Assembly (NCBI GenBank): GCA_030589895.1
Contig: JAUUZQ010000039.1
Coordinates: 1 to 32,370 of the forward strand
Direction of reading: 5' to 3'
Length of the DNA stretch: 32,370 bases
Origin: Bacteroidales bacterium
GTDB taxonomy: Bacteria > Bacteroidota > Bacteroidia > Bacteroidales > GCA-2748055
The translations under genes and the position numbers were made by a program. The notes beneath the pieces are model-generated. The model saw only the letters and a program-made list of their open reading frames with translations. It searched no databases and had not been told where the DNA came from. Below are positions 26,032 to 32,370 of this stretch, piece after piece. Numbering within the stretch: position 1 is the stretch's first letter; every line of letters begins with the position of its first letter.

Positions 26032-26790
26032 CTAAATATTGAATGTTTTTCTACTATTAAATCCAATCTGTTCTTCATATTTAAGATACCCCAGCTGATT
26101 AGTGCAAATCTGGGTTTTCCCTATCGTAAAGTCAGGAGAATTAGTGTGGTTATGGCCATAGATCCAGAAGTCAGGACCACTGTTTTCGATCAGGCTGAAC
26201 AACTCAACAGCAAAAGCCTCATTTAATAAATCGTTCTTATACTTTCTCGGATAGTTCATGAAAGTAGGCACATGATGTGTTGCTACAACTGTTTTAATAT
26301 TATTACCCTGAAGTAGGGCCTGTTCCAAAAAGAGAAGACTTTCATTATGCAGTGCATTATATTCAAATGATGTAAACCGATTTCCATTAATTTTAATTAC
26401 CTGAAAATCGCTCATACCATTTTCAATTTGCAACTGATTTGATATGCTAATTTTTGACCAGAGTGTAGAGAAAATAAAACTTACATTTTCATATTGTATG
26501 GCTGTATTGTTTACGAGAAAAACATTATCAAATACTTTTTCGCAAATACTACCATATCTATCTGCCAAATCTGAATAGTAATATTCATGATTCCCTGGAA
26601 TCCAATATGTAATTTTAAAATGGTCAGATAAGTATTTAAAAAAATCAGAGTATTTATCCATTACAGCAAAAGGGACAATATCACCTGCCAACACCAATAC
26701 ATCCCCAACAGGTTTAATAGGATTTTGGGCAAGAAAATCCCTGTTTTCAGGGAATTCAATATGCAAGTCAGATGCGTATTGTATAATCAT
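26032..26790 (-). CDS. Metallophosphoesterase (calcineurin-like)
   Basis: The 252-aa cytoplasmic protein carries the full metallophosphoesterase set: Asp8 and His10 in ASDLH, Asp37 in AGDI, Asn67-His68 in PGNHEYY, His172/His173 in ATHHVP, and His213/His215 in YGHNH. These residues bind two metal ions and hydrolyse phosphomono- or diesters. There is no signal peptide. The substrate cannot be predicted; such proteins include nucleases and nucleotide phosphatases. It lies convergent to the HD remnant and is followed upstream by repeats, within a stretch of toxin-antitoxin genes. No operon partner is apparent. Confidence 0.88.
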   Translation of the reverse strand: MIIQYASDLHIEFPENRDFLAQNPIKPVGDVLVLAGDIVPFAVMDKYSDFFKYLSDHFKITYWIPGNHEYYYSDLADRYGSICEKVFDNVFLVNNTAIQYENVSFIFSTLWSKISISNQLQIENGMSDFQVIKINGNRFTSFEYNALHNESLLFLEQALLQGNNIKTVVATHHVPTFMNYPRKYKNDLLNEAFAVELFSLIENSGPDFWIYGHNHTNSPDFTIGKTQICTNQLGYLKYEEQIGFNSRKTFNI

Positions 26791-26910
26791 ATATTAATCC
26801 ATTTCATTTACGTTAAAAAATATCTAAGAGGAATGAAGTATAATAGGCAACCGTGTTCGATGAATAGATTTCTAAAGCTAGAGTAAATATTGTAAATATT
26901 AATACAAAAC

Positions 26911-26977
26911 TGGACACTTTTCGATTGAAATACCTGTACACTTTTCAATTGAAATCTACACTATTTCTGATTAAAAT
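26911..26977. repeat. Tandem terminal repeats like an IS21-family end
   Basis: Three related 21-22-nt units follow each other with a period of 22-24 nt: 26911-26931 and 26935-26955 share ACACTTTTC(G/A)ATTGAAAT with 19 of 21 matches, and 26957-26977 is a weaker copy. Multiple direct copies of such a unit are typical of IS21-family ends in Bacteroidota. No istA or istB gene is in the window, so this would be a solo end. The family link is from memory of the motif. Confidence 0.5.
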
Positions 26978-27021
26978 CCCTCCTGATTTTAGATAGACAA
27001 AGATATTTACTCTATATTAAA

Positions 27022-27063
27022 GTCACGTTTATGCCGGTAAAAACGTGACATTTTATATATTTG
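27022..27063 (+). promoter_or_regulatory. Operator palindrome and -7 box of the AbiE-like operon
   Basis: GTCACGTTT (27022-27030) and AAACGTGAC (27041-27049) are perfect 9-bp arms. TATATTTG at 27056-27063 fits TAnnTTTG, which puts the transcript start near 27070. AbiEi antitoxins are known to bind inverted repeats upstream of their own genes, so this is the likely autoregulatory site. Confidence 0.7.
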
Positions 27064-27081
27064 CTCAAAATGTATAAATTG

Positions 27082-27807
27082 ATGAAGGTATCTGATATAG
27101 TTATAAATAAGATTAATCGACTTAAAACCGGATATGTTTTCACCTATGATGTTTTTAATTTACCGGTGAATAAGACAGATGCATTGAAAAAAGCATTGAG
27201 TCGTTTAGTCGCTTCAGGTAAGATTATTCGTCTTTCTAAAGGACAGTTCTATAAACCTGAAAGAAGCGAATTTGGACTTCTACGGCCCCCGGAATACCAA
27301 GTGGTAAAAGACCTGCTTGAGAAGGACAATAAAATCATAGGCTATATTACTGGAGTTAGTGTATATAATAAACTGGGATTAACCACACAGGTATCCAACA
27401 CTATTCTTATCGGAACGAATGTGAACAGAAAACCCAGAAAACGGGGTAAGTATTCTATCCGATTTATTAAACAAAAGAATACAATAACAAATGAGAATAT
27501 CAATAAACTGCAGATACTGGATGCTATTCGTTTTATTAAACGAATTTCTGATTCAGACAAGTCGCATTCCTGTCAGAGAATTATTTCAATTATTCAAGAA
27601 TACTCAAAGACTGATCAATTATTGTTTGCCAAATATGCGTTAAAGTATAATCCGGGAACCAGGGCATTGACCGGGGCAATTCTTGACCAGATATCTGATA
27701 TCGATATCACCTATTCATTATACAAGTCACTTAATCCTGTCACTGTCTTTGAAATAGGCATCAAGGATGAAGTACTTGCAGAAAAAGATAAATGGAGAAT
27801 AGTATGA
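27082..27807 (+). CDS. AbiEi/DUF6088-like antitoxin of a type IV toxin-antitoxin system
   Basis: This 241-aa protein begins with a winged helix-turn-helix (MKVSDIVINKINRL, then ALKKALSRLVASGKIIRLSKG with a Tyr ending the wing), the N-terminal domain of AbiEi-type antitoxins that bind DNA and repress their own operon. The remainder (GYITGVSVYNKLGL onward) matches the DUF6088/AbiEi C-terminal part that counteracts the toxin. I chose the ATG at 27082 because the promoter implies transcription from about 27070 and because the related fragment at 4759 begins at the same residue. An ATG at 27070 and a TTG at 27061 are alternatives. It overlaps the toxin gene by 4 nt (ATGA), so the two are translated together. 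Confidence 0.8.
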   Translation: MKVSDIVINKINRLKTGYVFTYDVFNLPVNKTDALKKALSRLVASGKIIRLSKGQFYKPERSEFGLLRPPEYQVVKDLLEKDNKIIGYITGVSVYNKLGLTTQVSNTILIGTNVNRKPRKRGKYSIRFIKQKNTITNENINKLQILDAIRFIKRISDSDKSHSCQRIISIIQEYSKTDQLLFAKYALKYNPGTRALTGAILDQISDIDITYSLYKSLNPVTVFEIGIKDEVLAEKDKWRIV

Positions 27808-28760
27808 TATTACATGAAAAATTAGACACATTCCGGAATGCTATCCGGGCTGCAAGTGATCATCTTAATAGAAGAGAAGTTTTCGTAGAGAAAGACTATT
27901 GGGTAACTTTTTTTCTTAAGAGACTTTCCGAATCTGAATACAAGAATGAAGTAGTTTTTAAAGGAGGGACTTCCTTATCAAAAGTCTATAACCTTATTGA
28001 CAGATTCTCGGAGGATGTTGATCTTGCAATTATTAAGTTGGATGATCAAACTGAAACTTATTTAAGGAATTTAATACGTAAAGTTGAAAAGCACCTTTCG
28101 GAAGGATTCAATGAGGTTAATATCAAGGAGGTTACAAGCAAACAAACCAAATTTCGTAAAACAGCATATGAATACTCTAAACATGTAGATTCAGCATCTG
28201 AATCAGGTATTCAGGATAAATTGATATTAGAAATTAATTCATTGGCTAATCCTGTTCCTTATAAGGCAGAGACTGCAAATTCTCTTATTGCACAGTTTTT
28301 CATAGAAACTGATCAAAATGAAAGGATTGTAGAGTTCGGATTGGAGAAATTTGAACTAAATGTTCTTATTCCGGAATCCACGCTTATCGAGAAGATCTTA
28401 TCTGTCATCCGCTTGTCATTTTATGATGATGGAGTTGGTAGACTAAAAAAGAAAGTCAGGCATTTTTATGACATCTATTTTCTAAGTAAATCAAAAGAGT
28501 GCAAAGAATTTATTGAGTCAAATGATTTCCCGGAAAGGTTCAAAGAGATGCTTGAAGAGGACAAAGGAAAGTTTAAGGATCCTGAGAATTGGCTTAATTC
28601 AGATTTCAAAGAATCTCCAATATTTAAATCTTTTGATGAGATCTGGGCAGAGGTGAAGCTAACTTATAATGCTGATTTTAAGGATTTGGTGCATGGAGAG
28701 TTTCCTGATGAGAAAGAAATTGCTGAACAGTTTAAGGGAATTCTTAAAATCCTTTCCTAA
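27804..28760 (+). CDS. AbiEii-like nucleotidyltransferase toxin
   Basis: The 318-aa protein has the AbiEii/DUF1814 nucleotidyltransferase signature: VFKGGTSLSK (Gly54, Gly55, Ser57, Lys60), then RFSEDVDLAI (Ser69, Asp71, Asp73), and downstream PESTLIEKILSVIR, which matches the family's conserved helix. Members transfer nucleotides to tRNA or other targets and cause reversible growth arrest, often protecting against phage. The start at 27804 gives the ATGA overlap with the antitoxin gene; a Met four codons upstream is an alternative. All recognised catalytic residues are present, so the pair appears intact. A long hairpin follows within 10 bp. Confidence 0.88.
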   Translation: MILHEKLDTFRNAIRAASDHLNRREVFVEKDYWVTFFLKRLSESEYKNEVVFKGGTSLSKVYNLIDRFSEDVDLAIIKLDDQTETYLRNLIRKVEKHLSEGFNEVNIKEVTSKQTKFRKTAYEYSKHVDSASESGIQDKLILEINSLANPVPYKAETANSLIAQFFIETDQNERIVEFGLEKFELNVLIPESTLIEKILSVIRLSFYDDGVGRLKKKVRHFYDIYFLSKSKECKEFIESNDFPERFKEMLEEDKGKFKDPENWLNSDFKESPIFKSFDEIWAEVKLTYNADFKDLVHGEFPDEKEIAEQFKGILKILS

Positions 28761-28766
28761 TCTTTA

Positions 28767-28813
28767 TATCTAACATTTACCAATAATCGAGTTTCATTGG
28801 CAGATGTTAGATA
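28767..28813. terminator. Long hairpin after the AbiEii-like gene
   Basis: TATCTAACAT (28767-28776) and ATGTTAGATA (28804-28813) pair over 10 bp, continue through a G-T and an A-T pair and one mismatch, then CCAAT/ATTGG, with an 11-nt loop. There is no T-tract on either side, so it may slow transcription or stabilise the mRNA 3' end. Confidence 0.5.
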
Positions 28814-28897
28814 ATATGAATTGGATGCAGAATTATAAACTATAGTAACAATTCCTTTCCGTCTGTCAATTCCTTTATGGAAAATTTAAAGATTTTT

Positions 28898-29173
28898 TTA
28901 TACTGAACTAAATTTCTCTGCTCTTCTTAAATATTTATCAAATTTTGGTACAGAAAAAGTTGTTTTGCCAAATTCCGATCTGTAAGCAATTTCTTTTTTT
29001 ATTAATTCAGCTCTAATAGGAGCAGCTTTTTTAACAGATATATTGAGTGTTTTGGCAATATCTCCAGATTTTGCAGGAAGCTTTTCTACTTTTGCCATTG
29101 CAATAGCATATTCCTGCTGACGCAAAGTTAGGCGATCAAACCTAACCTTAAAAAATCCATTATCCAATTTCAT
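28898..29173 (-). pseudogene. C-terminal winged-helix fragment of an AAA ATPase
   Basis: The 91-codon frame begins MKLDNGFFKVRFDRLTLRQQ and contains KSGDIAKTLNISVKKAAPIR, AELIKKEIAY and TTFSVPKFDKYLRR. This is the C-terminal winged-helix domain that ends a family of bacterial AAA ATPases with the pattern GFFxVRFDR, SGDIAxxL, LIKKGMIY and FTVPLFDxFMRR. The ATPase domain with its Walker motifs, several hundred residues, should precede it but is absent: the next gene upstream diverges. It is well preserved, so the truncation may be recent. It could still be made as a stand-alone DNA-binding peptide. Confidence 0.68.
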
Positions 29174-29229
29174 CCTATTTTTTGTAGAATTTGACAGGGA
29201 AAACGCTACTTGCCCAAATATTTAATTTT

Positions 29230-29311
29230 TTTGTGCGAACGGATGTTAAAGCAAAGCTTTTTTGACAGAAAAATCGTTGTTTGCACAAATTTTGCATATT
29301 TTTGTGCAAAC
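29230..29311 (+). promoter_or_regulatory. Fic gene promoter with an operator-like palindrome and third half-site
   Basis: GTTTGCACAAA (29279-29289) and TTTGTGCAAAC (29301-29311) are perfect 11-bp inverted arms. A third copy of the half-site, TTTGTGCGAAC, with one mismatch, lies at 29230-29240. TATTTTTG (29297-29304) fits the TAnnTTTG -7 box and lies inside the palindrome, so a bound protein would block the promoter. Confidence 0.65.
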
Positions 29312-29325
29312 GAATTATTACATTG

Positions 29326-30432
29326 ATGACCTTTAAAAGAACAACACCATTTAACCAACTTCCTCTTTTGCCTCCAGAGGATGATGAAATCTTCGACAAG
29401 GAGGTTCTGCTGTTATTGGCAAAAGCACACAGATCATTGGGTATACTTGATGGAATTTCAAAAAAAATACCAAATCCACTGATGCTGGTAAATACGATCT
29501 CCTTGCAGGAAGCCAAATCAAGTTCTGAGATTGAGAATATTTTTACAACAGATGATGAATTGTATAAAGCTATTTCCACCACAGACACAGCGATCTCTCC
29601 CGCTGCAAAAGAAGTACTCAGGTATCGGGAATCTCTATGGACAGGAATCGATCATATAAAGAAGCATGAACGCATTGATCTTGATACCATCATTCAGATA
29701 TATCAGAATATTAAGCAAACTCAGACAGGAATCAGATCAGAGCATTCGAATGTCAGGATAATAAAGGAAGGTAAAAGTATCACAAGCGGAGAAGTCGTTT
29801 ACACTCCTCCAAAAGGTGATGATATCCTGAAAGAACTACTGAATAATTTTTTAGCTTTTGTCAATGATGACGGAAAATACAATCTCGATCCGCTCTTAAA
29901 GATGGCAATTGGACATTATCAGTTTGAAGCCATACATCCATTTCCTGATGGCAATGGCAGAACAGGAAGAATACTGAATACCCTGATTCTGATGAATAAA
30001 GACTTACTGAGTCAGCCCATACTCTATCTGAGTAAATATATCATCAATAACAAGGACAGTTATTATCACTATCTAAATGGAGTATCCAGTCGTGGAGACT
30101 GGAAAAGATGGCTGCTATATATGCTAACTGCCGTAGATGAAACTGCTAATTACACAGTGATGAAAATTGAAGAAATCACACAGCAATTTGAGGCTACCCG
30201 ATCTCATATTGAAAAACACATCCCGAATCTCGATTTCGCGGTCATAGAAGCCATTTTTACACAACCTTACATAAAAGCGATTCATCTCATCAACGATAAG
30301 ATCAAAAGCAGGAATACAGCAAGGAAATATCTGGACCAGCTATGCAATATCCAAGTATTGGAATTAAAGCATATTGGTAATGAAAATGTATATATCAACA
30401 ATGATCTGGTTCGAATCTTAGAGAGCACATGA
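29326..30432 (+). CDS. Fic family protein with N-terminal inhibitory motif
   Basis: The 368-aa protein contains the complete Fic catalytic motif HPFPDGNGRTGR (His204 to Arg215). Fic enzymes usually transfer AMP from ATP to a Ser, Thr or Tyr of a target protein. SSEIEN at residues 66-71 matches the inhibitory helix motif (S/T)xxxE(G/N), here in the N-terminal part, which makes it a class II, self-inhibited Fic protein that needs no separate antitoxin. The C-terminal 80 residues look like a winged helix (SRNTARKYLDQL), a common extension. The ATG at 29326 follows the promoter, and the TTG upstream at 29281 lies within the operator. It diverges from the ATPase fragment and is convergent with the HigA-like gene. 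Confidence 0.9.
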   Translation: MTFKRTTPFNQLPLLPPEDDEIFDKEVLLLLAKAHRSLGILDGISKKIPNPLMLVNTISLQEAKSSSEIENIFTTDDELYKAISTTDTAISPAAKEVLRYRESLWTGIDHIKKHERIDLDTIIQIYQNIKQTQTGIRSEHSNVRIIKEGKSITSGEVVYTPPKGDDILKELLNNFLAFVNDDGKYNLDPLLKMAIGHYQFEAIHPFPDGNGRTGRILNTLILMNKDLLSQPILYLSKYIINNKDSYYHYLNGVSSRGDWKRWLLYMLTAVDETANYTVMKIEEITQQFEATRSHIEKHIPNLDFAVIEAIFTQPYIKAIHLINDKIKSRNTARKYLDQLCNIQVLELKHIGNENVYINNDLVRILEST

Positions 30433-30474
30433 TGGACACCATTGACTTCATTGTCTTAGGTTGTATGCAGTGAT

Positions 30475-30801
30475 TTATGCAACGTTTAGTTCATTATCAT
30501 CAAGTTTAACCATAAACTTAACATTTGCTTTCATTGCTCTAAATACCTTTAGGACTGTACTAATCGTCATGTTGCGAGCATTTTTTTCGAGTTTTGAAAT
30601 CTCAGATTTTTTCACACCCACTAGTTCTCCAAGTTGCTCCTGGGTTAAGTTTCTTTCCTTTCTGGTTTGCTTAATCATTTCACCAAGGATATCAAGTTTT
30701 AACTCAAACTCATATTGATCCCTTTCTTCAGTGCCAATTTTACCTAGATACTTATCCTTAATATTATCGAGCTTTTTGAATTGTACATTATCTGTTTTCA
30801 T
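30475..30801 (-). CDS. XRE-family HTH antitoxin (HigA-like)
   Basis: The 108-aa protein has an N-terminal extension and then an XRE helix-turn-helix (residues of about 40-95): MIKQTRKERNLTQEQLGELV, VKKSEISKLEKN and TISTVLKVFRAM. This is the DNA-binding fold of HigA-type antitoxins. It starts 2 bp after the toxin stop codon, so the order is toxin then antitoxin, as in higBA loci. It probably binds the palindrome upstream of the toxin gene and represses the operon while holding the toxin inactive. Confidence 0.85.
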   Translation of the reverse strand: MKTDNVQFKKLDNIKDKYLGKIGTEERDQYEFELKLDILGEMIKQTRKERNLTQEQLGELVGVKKSEISKLEKNARNMTISTVLKVFRAMKANVKFMVKLDDNELNVA

Positions 30802-30803
30802 AA

Positions 30804-31142
30804 CTACTTATTTTTATTGAAATAATATTTCCTGATCGACGTCGCTTTTGCAATATCAGCCTTAGGTGTTTTTTGAGTCTTTTTAATAAATCCATAAGTA
30901 GCAATTACAAGAGTATTCTTGCCATCTCTTTTATCCCAAAAGGCGAATAATCTGTAATCTAATCCTCCGTATTTCGTTCTAAATTCCCATATTTCATTTG
31001 TTAATTTTTTGAAAAGCTTTGGATCTAATATGTATTTGGCCTTATCAATATTGTACAATATCTTTTTTCTGACTTTCTCATCTAAACCATCAAGAAAAAC
31101 TTCTGTTTCATTAGAAAGCAAAACTTCAAAATACTCTGTCAT
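30804..31142 (-). CDS. RelE/HigB-like toxin (phage-derived Gp49-like family)
   Basis: The 112-aa protein matches the Gp49-like branch of the RelE/ParE superfamily: a helical N-terminal hairpin (VFLDGLDEKVRKKILYNI), then EIWEFRTKYGGLDYRLFAFWD, and VIATYGFIKKTQKTPKADI, the conserved beta-sheet and basic C-terminal tail. Relatives cut mRNA in the ribosome A-site. Basic residues in RTKYG, YR and KKTQKTP fit RNA binding. It is the first gene of a two-gene operon with the HTH antitoxin 2 bp downstream. Its start is 23 bp past the -7 box. Confidence 0.87.
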   Translation of the reverse strand: MTEYFEVLLSNETEVFLDGLDEKVRKKILYNIDKAKYILDPKLFKKLTNEIWEFRTKYGGLDYRLFAFWDKRDGKNTLVIATYGFIKKTQKTPKADIAKATSIRKYYFNKNK

Positions 31143-31165
31143 TAAATATATATGTATTGATTGTA

Positions 31166-31199
31166 CAAATGTATGAAAAAGTTTCTATATATGGAAACT
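31166..31199 (-). promoter_or_regulatory. Promoter and operator of the HigB/HigA-like operon
   Basis: On the minus strand 31166-31173 reads TACATTTG, matching TAnnTTTG. Just upstream, 31180-31199 is AGTTTCTATATATGGAAACT on the plus strand, with 6-bp perfect arms and a nearly symmetrical centre. The site lies between the expected -33 and -7 elements and is a good candidate for HigA-like repressor binding. Confidence 0.68.
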
Positions 31200-31375
31200 C
31201 GCTTGCAATATTCTGGGGAGCCAAAATTCTTCAAATTGTTATAATTACTTTGGATTAGACCATCCTGTCCCTTGGCAAGGCGTATTTTCCAATTACCCCT
31301 AAACTAGCCAGGTTTCTTATCTTCCGGCAAAAAGCAGAGATACAATTCACCTACCCTCCACTGATTAAATAGTAT

Positions 31376-32370
31376 CTATACTTTAATCCCAATCAGGACA
31401 ACATCATCTACTCTGAAAGTTTCGCCTTTCCATTCGTTAAATTTTCTTTCGAGCATTTCGCTTTGTTCGTTAAAAGGCAATCCCTCGATCTCCAGTAACC
31501 AGTTGTAAAACTTACCTCTTTTTATTTTTTTACCTTGCGGACCACCAAACTGATCAGCAAATCCATCCGAAAAGAAATATAGTTGATCTCCATTTTGTAA
31601 TTGCATAAAATGGTTTGTAAATGGCTCCATAACATCGTGATATCCAATGGGCATTTTATCGGCCTTAAACTCGATTAATTCTTTGTTCCGTATAAGGATT
31701 AAAGGATTGTAAGCCCCGGAATATTCAATAGATAATGTTTCTTTATTGATTGCAAGCAAAGCCGCATCCATCCCACTCCTCATCGTATCTTCCTCTCCTT
31801 TTTGGTTTAAAGATTTAATAATTTCGCTCCGTAATTTATTTAAAATATCAGCGGGCGAATCATTACATGACTCATCAACCATATTATTCAGAAAGGAAAT
31901 TCCCAGCAAGCTCATAAATGCTCCGGGAACACCGTGTCCGGTACAATCTGCAGCGAGTATCAATATGTCTTTTTTTCTTTGCTTGATCCAATAAAAGTCT
32001 CCGCTTACGATGTCTTTTGGCCAGTAGATAATAAAGGAATCATTGAAGATGGAATTCAGGACTTGCTCTGGGGGAAGTACTGCATCCTGGATATATTTTG
32101 CTGCCCTGATACTATCCGTAATATCTTTGTTCTTCCTTTCAATAATATCGCTTTGTTCTTCAATTTGGTCCTTTTGCCATGAAAGTAACAGAGTCCTCTT
32201 TTGCACAGTATCTTCTAAAACGATATTGCGCTTCCTCAATGTCCGCTCTCTATACCTGATAATCATAAAAAATGTGGCAGCCAGAAAAAGAAAAACCAAG
32301 ACATAAAACCACCATTTTAAATAAAAGGGAACTTGTATTTCGTATGCATAGATAAGATGGTTTTCCTGAA
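31376..32370 (-). CDS. Membrane sensor with SpoIIE/PP2C phosphatase domain; N-terminus beyond right edge
   Basis: The frame is open to the window edge, so only about 330 C-terminal residues are visible. The first residues (ENHLIYAYEIQVPFYLKWWF) match the end of a Y_Y_Y domain, which usually follows a periplasmic beta-propeller. A transmembrane segment (about 32250-32312), a coiled coil (LRKRNIVLEDTVQKR to about KYIQDAVLPP) and a SpoIIE-type PP2C domain follow. Metal-binding Asp residues are visible in VSGDFYW, AADCTGHGVPGAF and FFSDGFADQFGG. Such proteins dephosphorylate anti-sigma-factor antagonists or related Ser/Thr-phosphorylated regulators after a signal is sensed outside the cell. The target is unknown. 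No terminator is evident in 31200-31375. Confidence 0.85.
   Translation of the reverse strand, partial: QENHLIYAYEIQVPFYLKWWFYVLVFLFLAATFFMIIRYRERTLRKRNIVLEDTVQKRTLLLSWQKDQIEEQSDIIERKNKDITDSIRAAKYIQDAVLPPEQVLNSIFNDSFIIYWPKDIVSGDFYWIKQRKKDILILAADCTGHGVPGAFMSLLGISFLNNMVDESCNDSPADILNKLRSEIIKSLNQKGEEDTMRSGMDAALLAINKETLSIEYSGAYNPLILIRNKELIEFKADKMPIGYHDVMEPFTNHFMQLQNGDQLYFFSDGFADQFGGPQGKKIKRGKFYNWLLEIEGLPFNEQSEMLERKFNEWKGETFRVDDVVLIGIKV

Noticed and set aside
26911-26977. CRISPR-like array
   Set aside because: The units are three, degenerate and almost directly adjacent, with only 1-3 nt between them, so there are no spacers.
29175-29588. 137-codon minus-strand frame over the Fic promoter
   Set aside because: It overlaps the well-supported Fic gene and its operator and has no family features.

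Overview
The window looks like a Bacteroidota chromosome fragment. Large secreted proteins end in type IX secretion (T9SS) C-terminal sorting domains. There are lipoproteins with LLSC/LSAC lipoboxes and a DUF6340-type lipoprotein. Several promoters carry the TAnnTTTG -7 box typical of this phylum. No rRNA, tRNA or CRISPR array was seen.

Left part (1-7.3 kb): a partial DPP III-like zinc hydrolase lipoprotein runs off the left edge and diverges from a long KamA-type radical SAM protein with a clear rho-independent terminator. A DUF6340-like lipoprotein follows. Next is a mixed accessory stretch: a short N-terminal fragment of an AbiEi/DUF6088-like antitoxin that keeps a palindrome upstream, two overlapping unrecognised genes, an exported staphylococcal-nuclease-like protein with an extra Cys/His tail, and a decayed MntA/HepT toxin-antitoxin pair. 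In that pair the nucleotidyltransferase is intact but hepT has an early stop codon and has lost its 3' half.

Centre (7.5-25.2 kb): three giant genes are packed with 12 and 19 bp gaps on the minus strand. In order of transcription they are a 1515-aa right-handed beta-helix protein with a type I dockerin pair and a cohesin-like module, a 1330-aa protein with three cohesin-like modules and three PKD-like repeats, and a 3027-aa mosaic of Fn3, CARDB, Calx-beta and Ig-like modules with a glycine-rich and a cysteine-rich hydrophobic insert. All three look exported, and their C-termini point to T9SS. Having dockerin and cohesin-like modules in one operon suggests a self-assembling, non-cellulosomal surface complex. 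This is the main candidate for an undescribed system.

Right part (25.5-32.4 kb): an AT-rich accessory region holds an HD-domain pseudogene, a metallophosphoesterase, IS21-like terminal repeats without a transposase, a complete AbiEi/AbiEii-type toxin-antitoxin operon, a fragment of an AAA ATPase, a self-inhibited-type Fic protein, and a RelE/HigB-HigA-like module. Several of these cassettes have perfect or near-perfect palindromes over or next to a recognisable promoter, as expected for autoregulation. At the right edge is the C-terminal part of a membrane sensor with a SpoIIE/PP2C phosphatase domain. The giant operon is therefore flanked on both sides by intact and decaying toxin-antitoxin cassettes.
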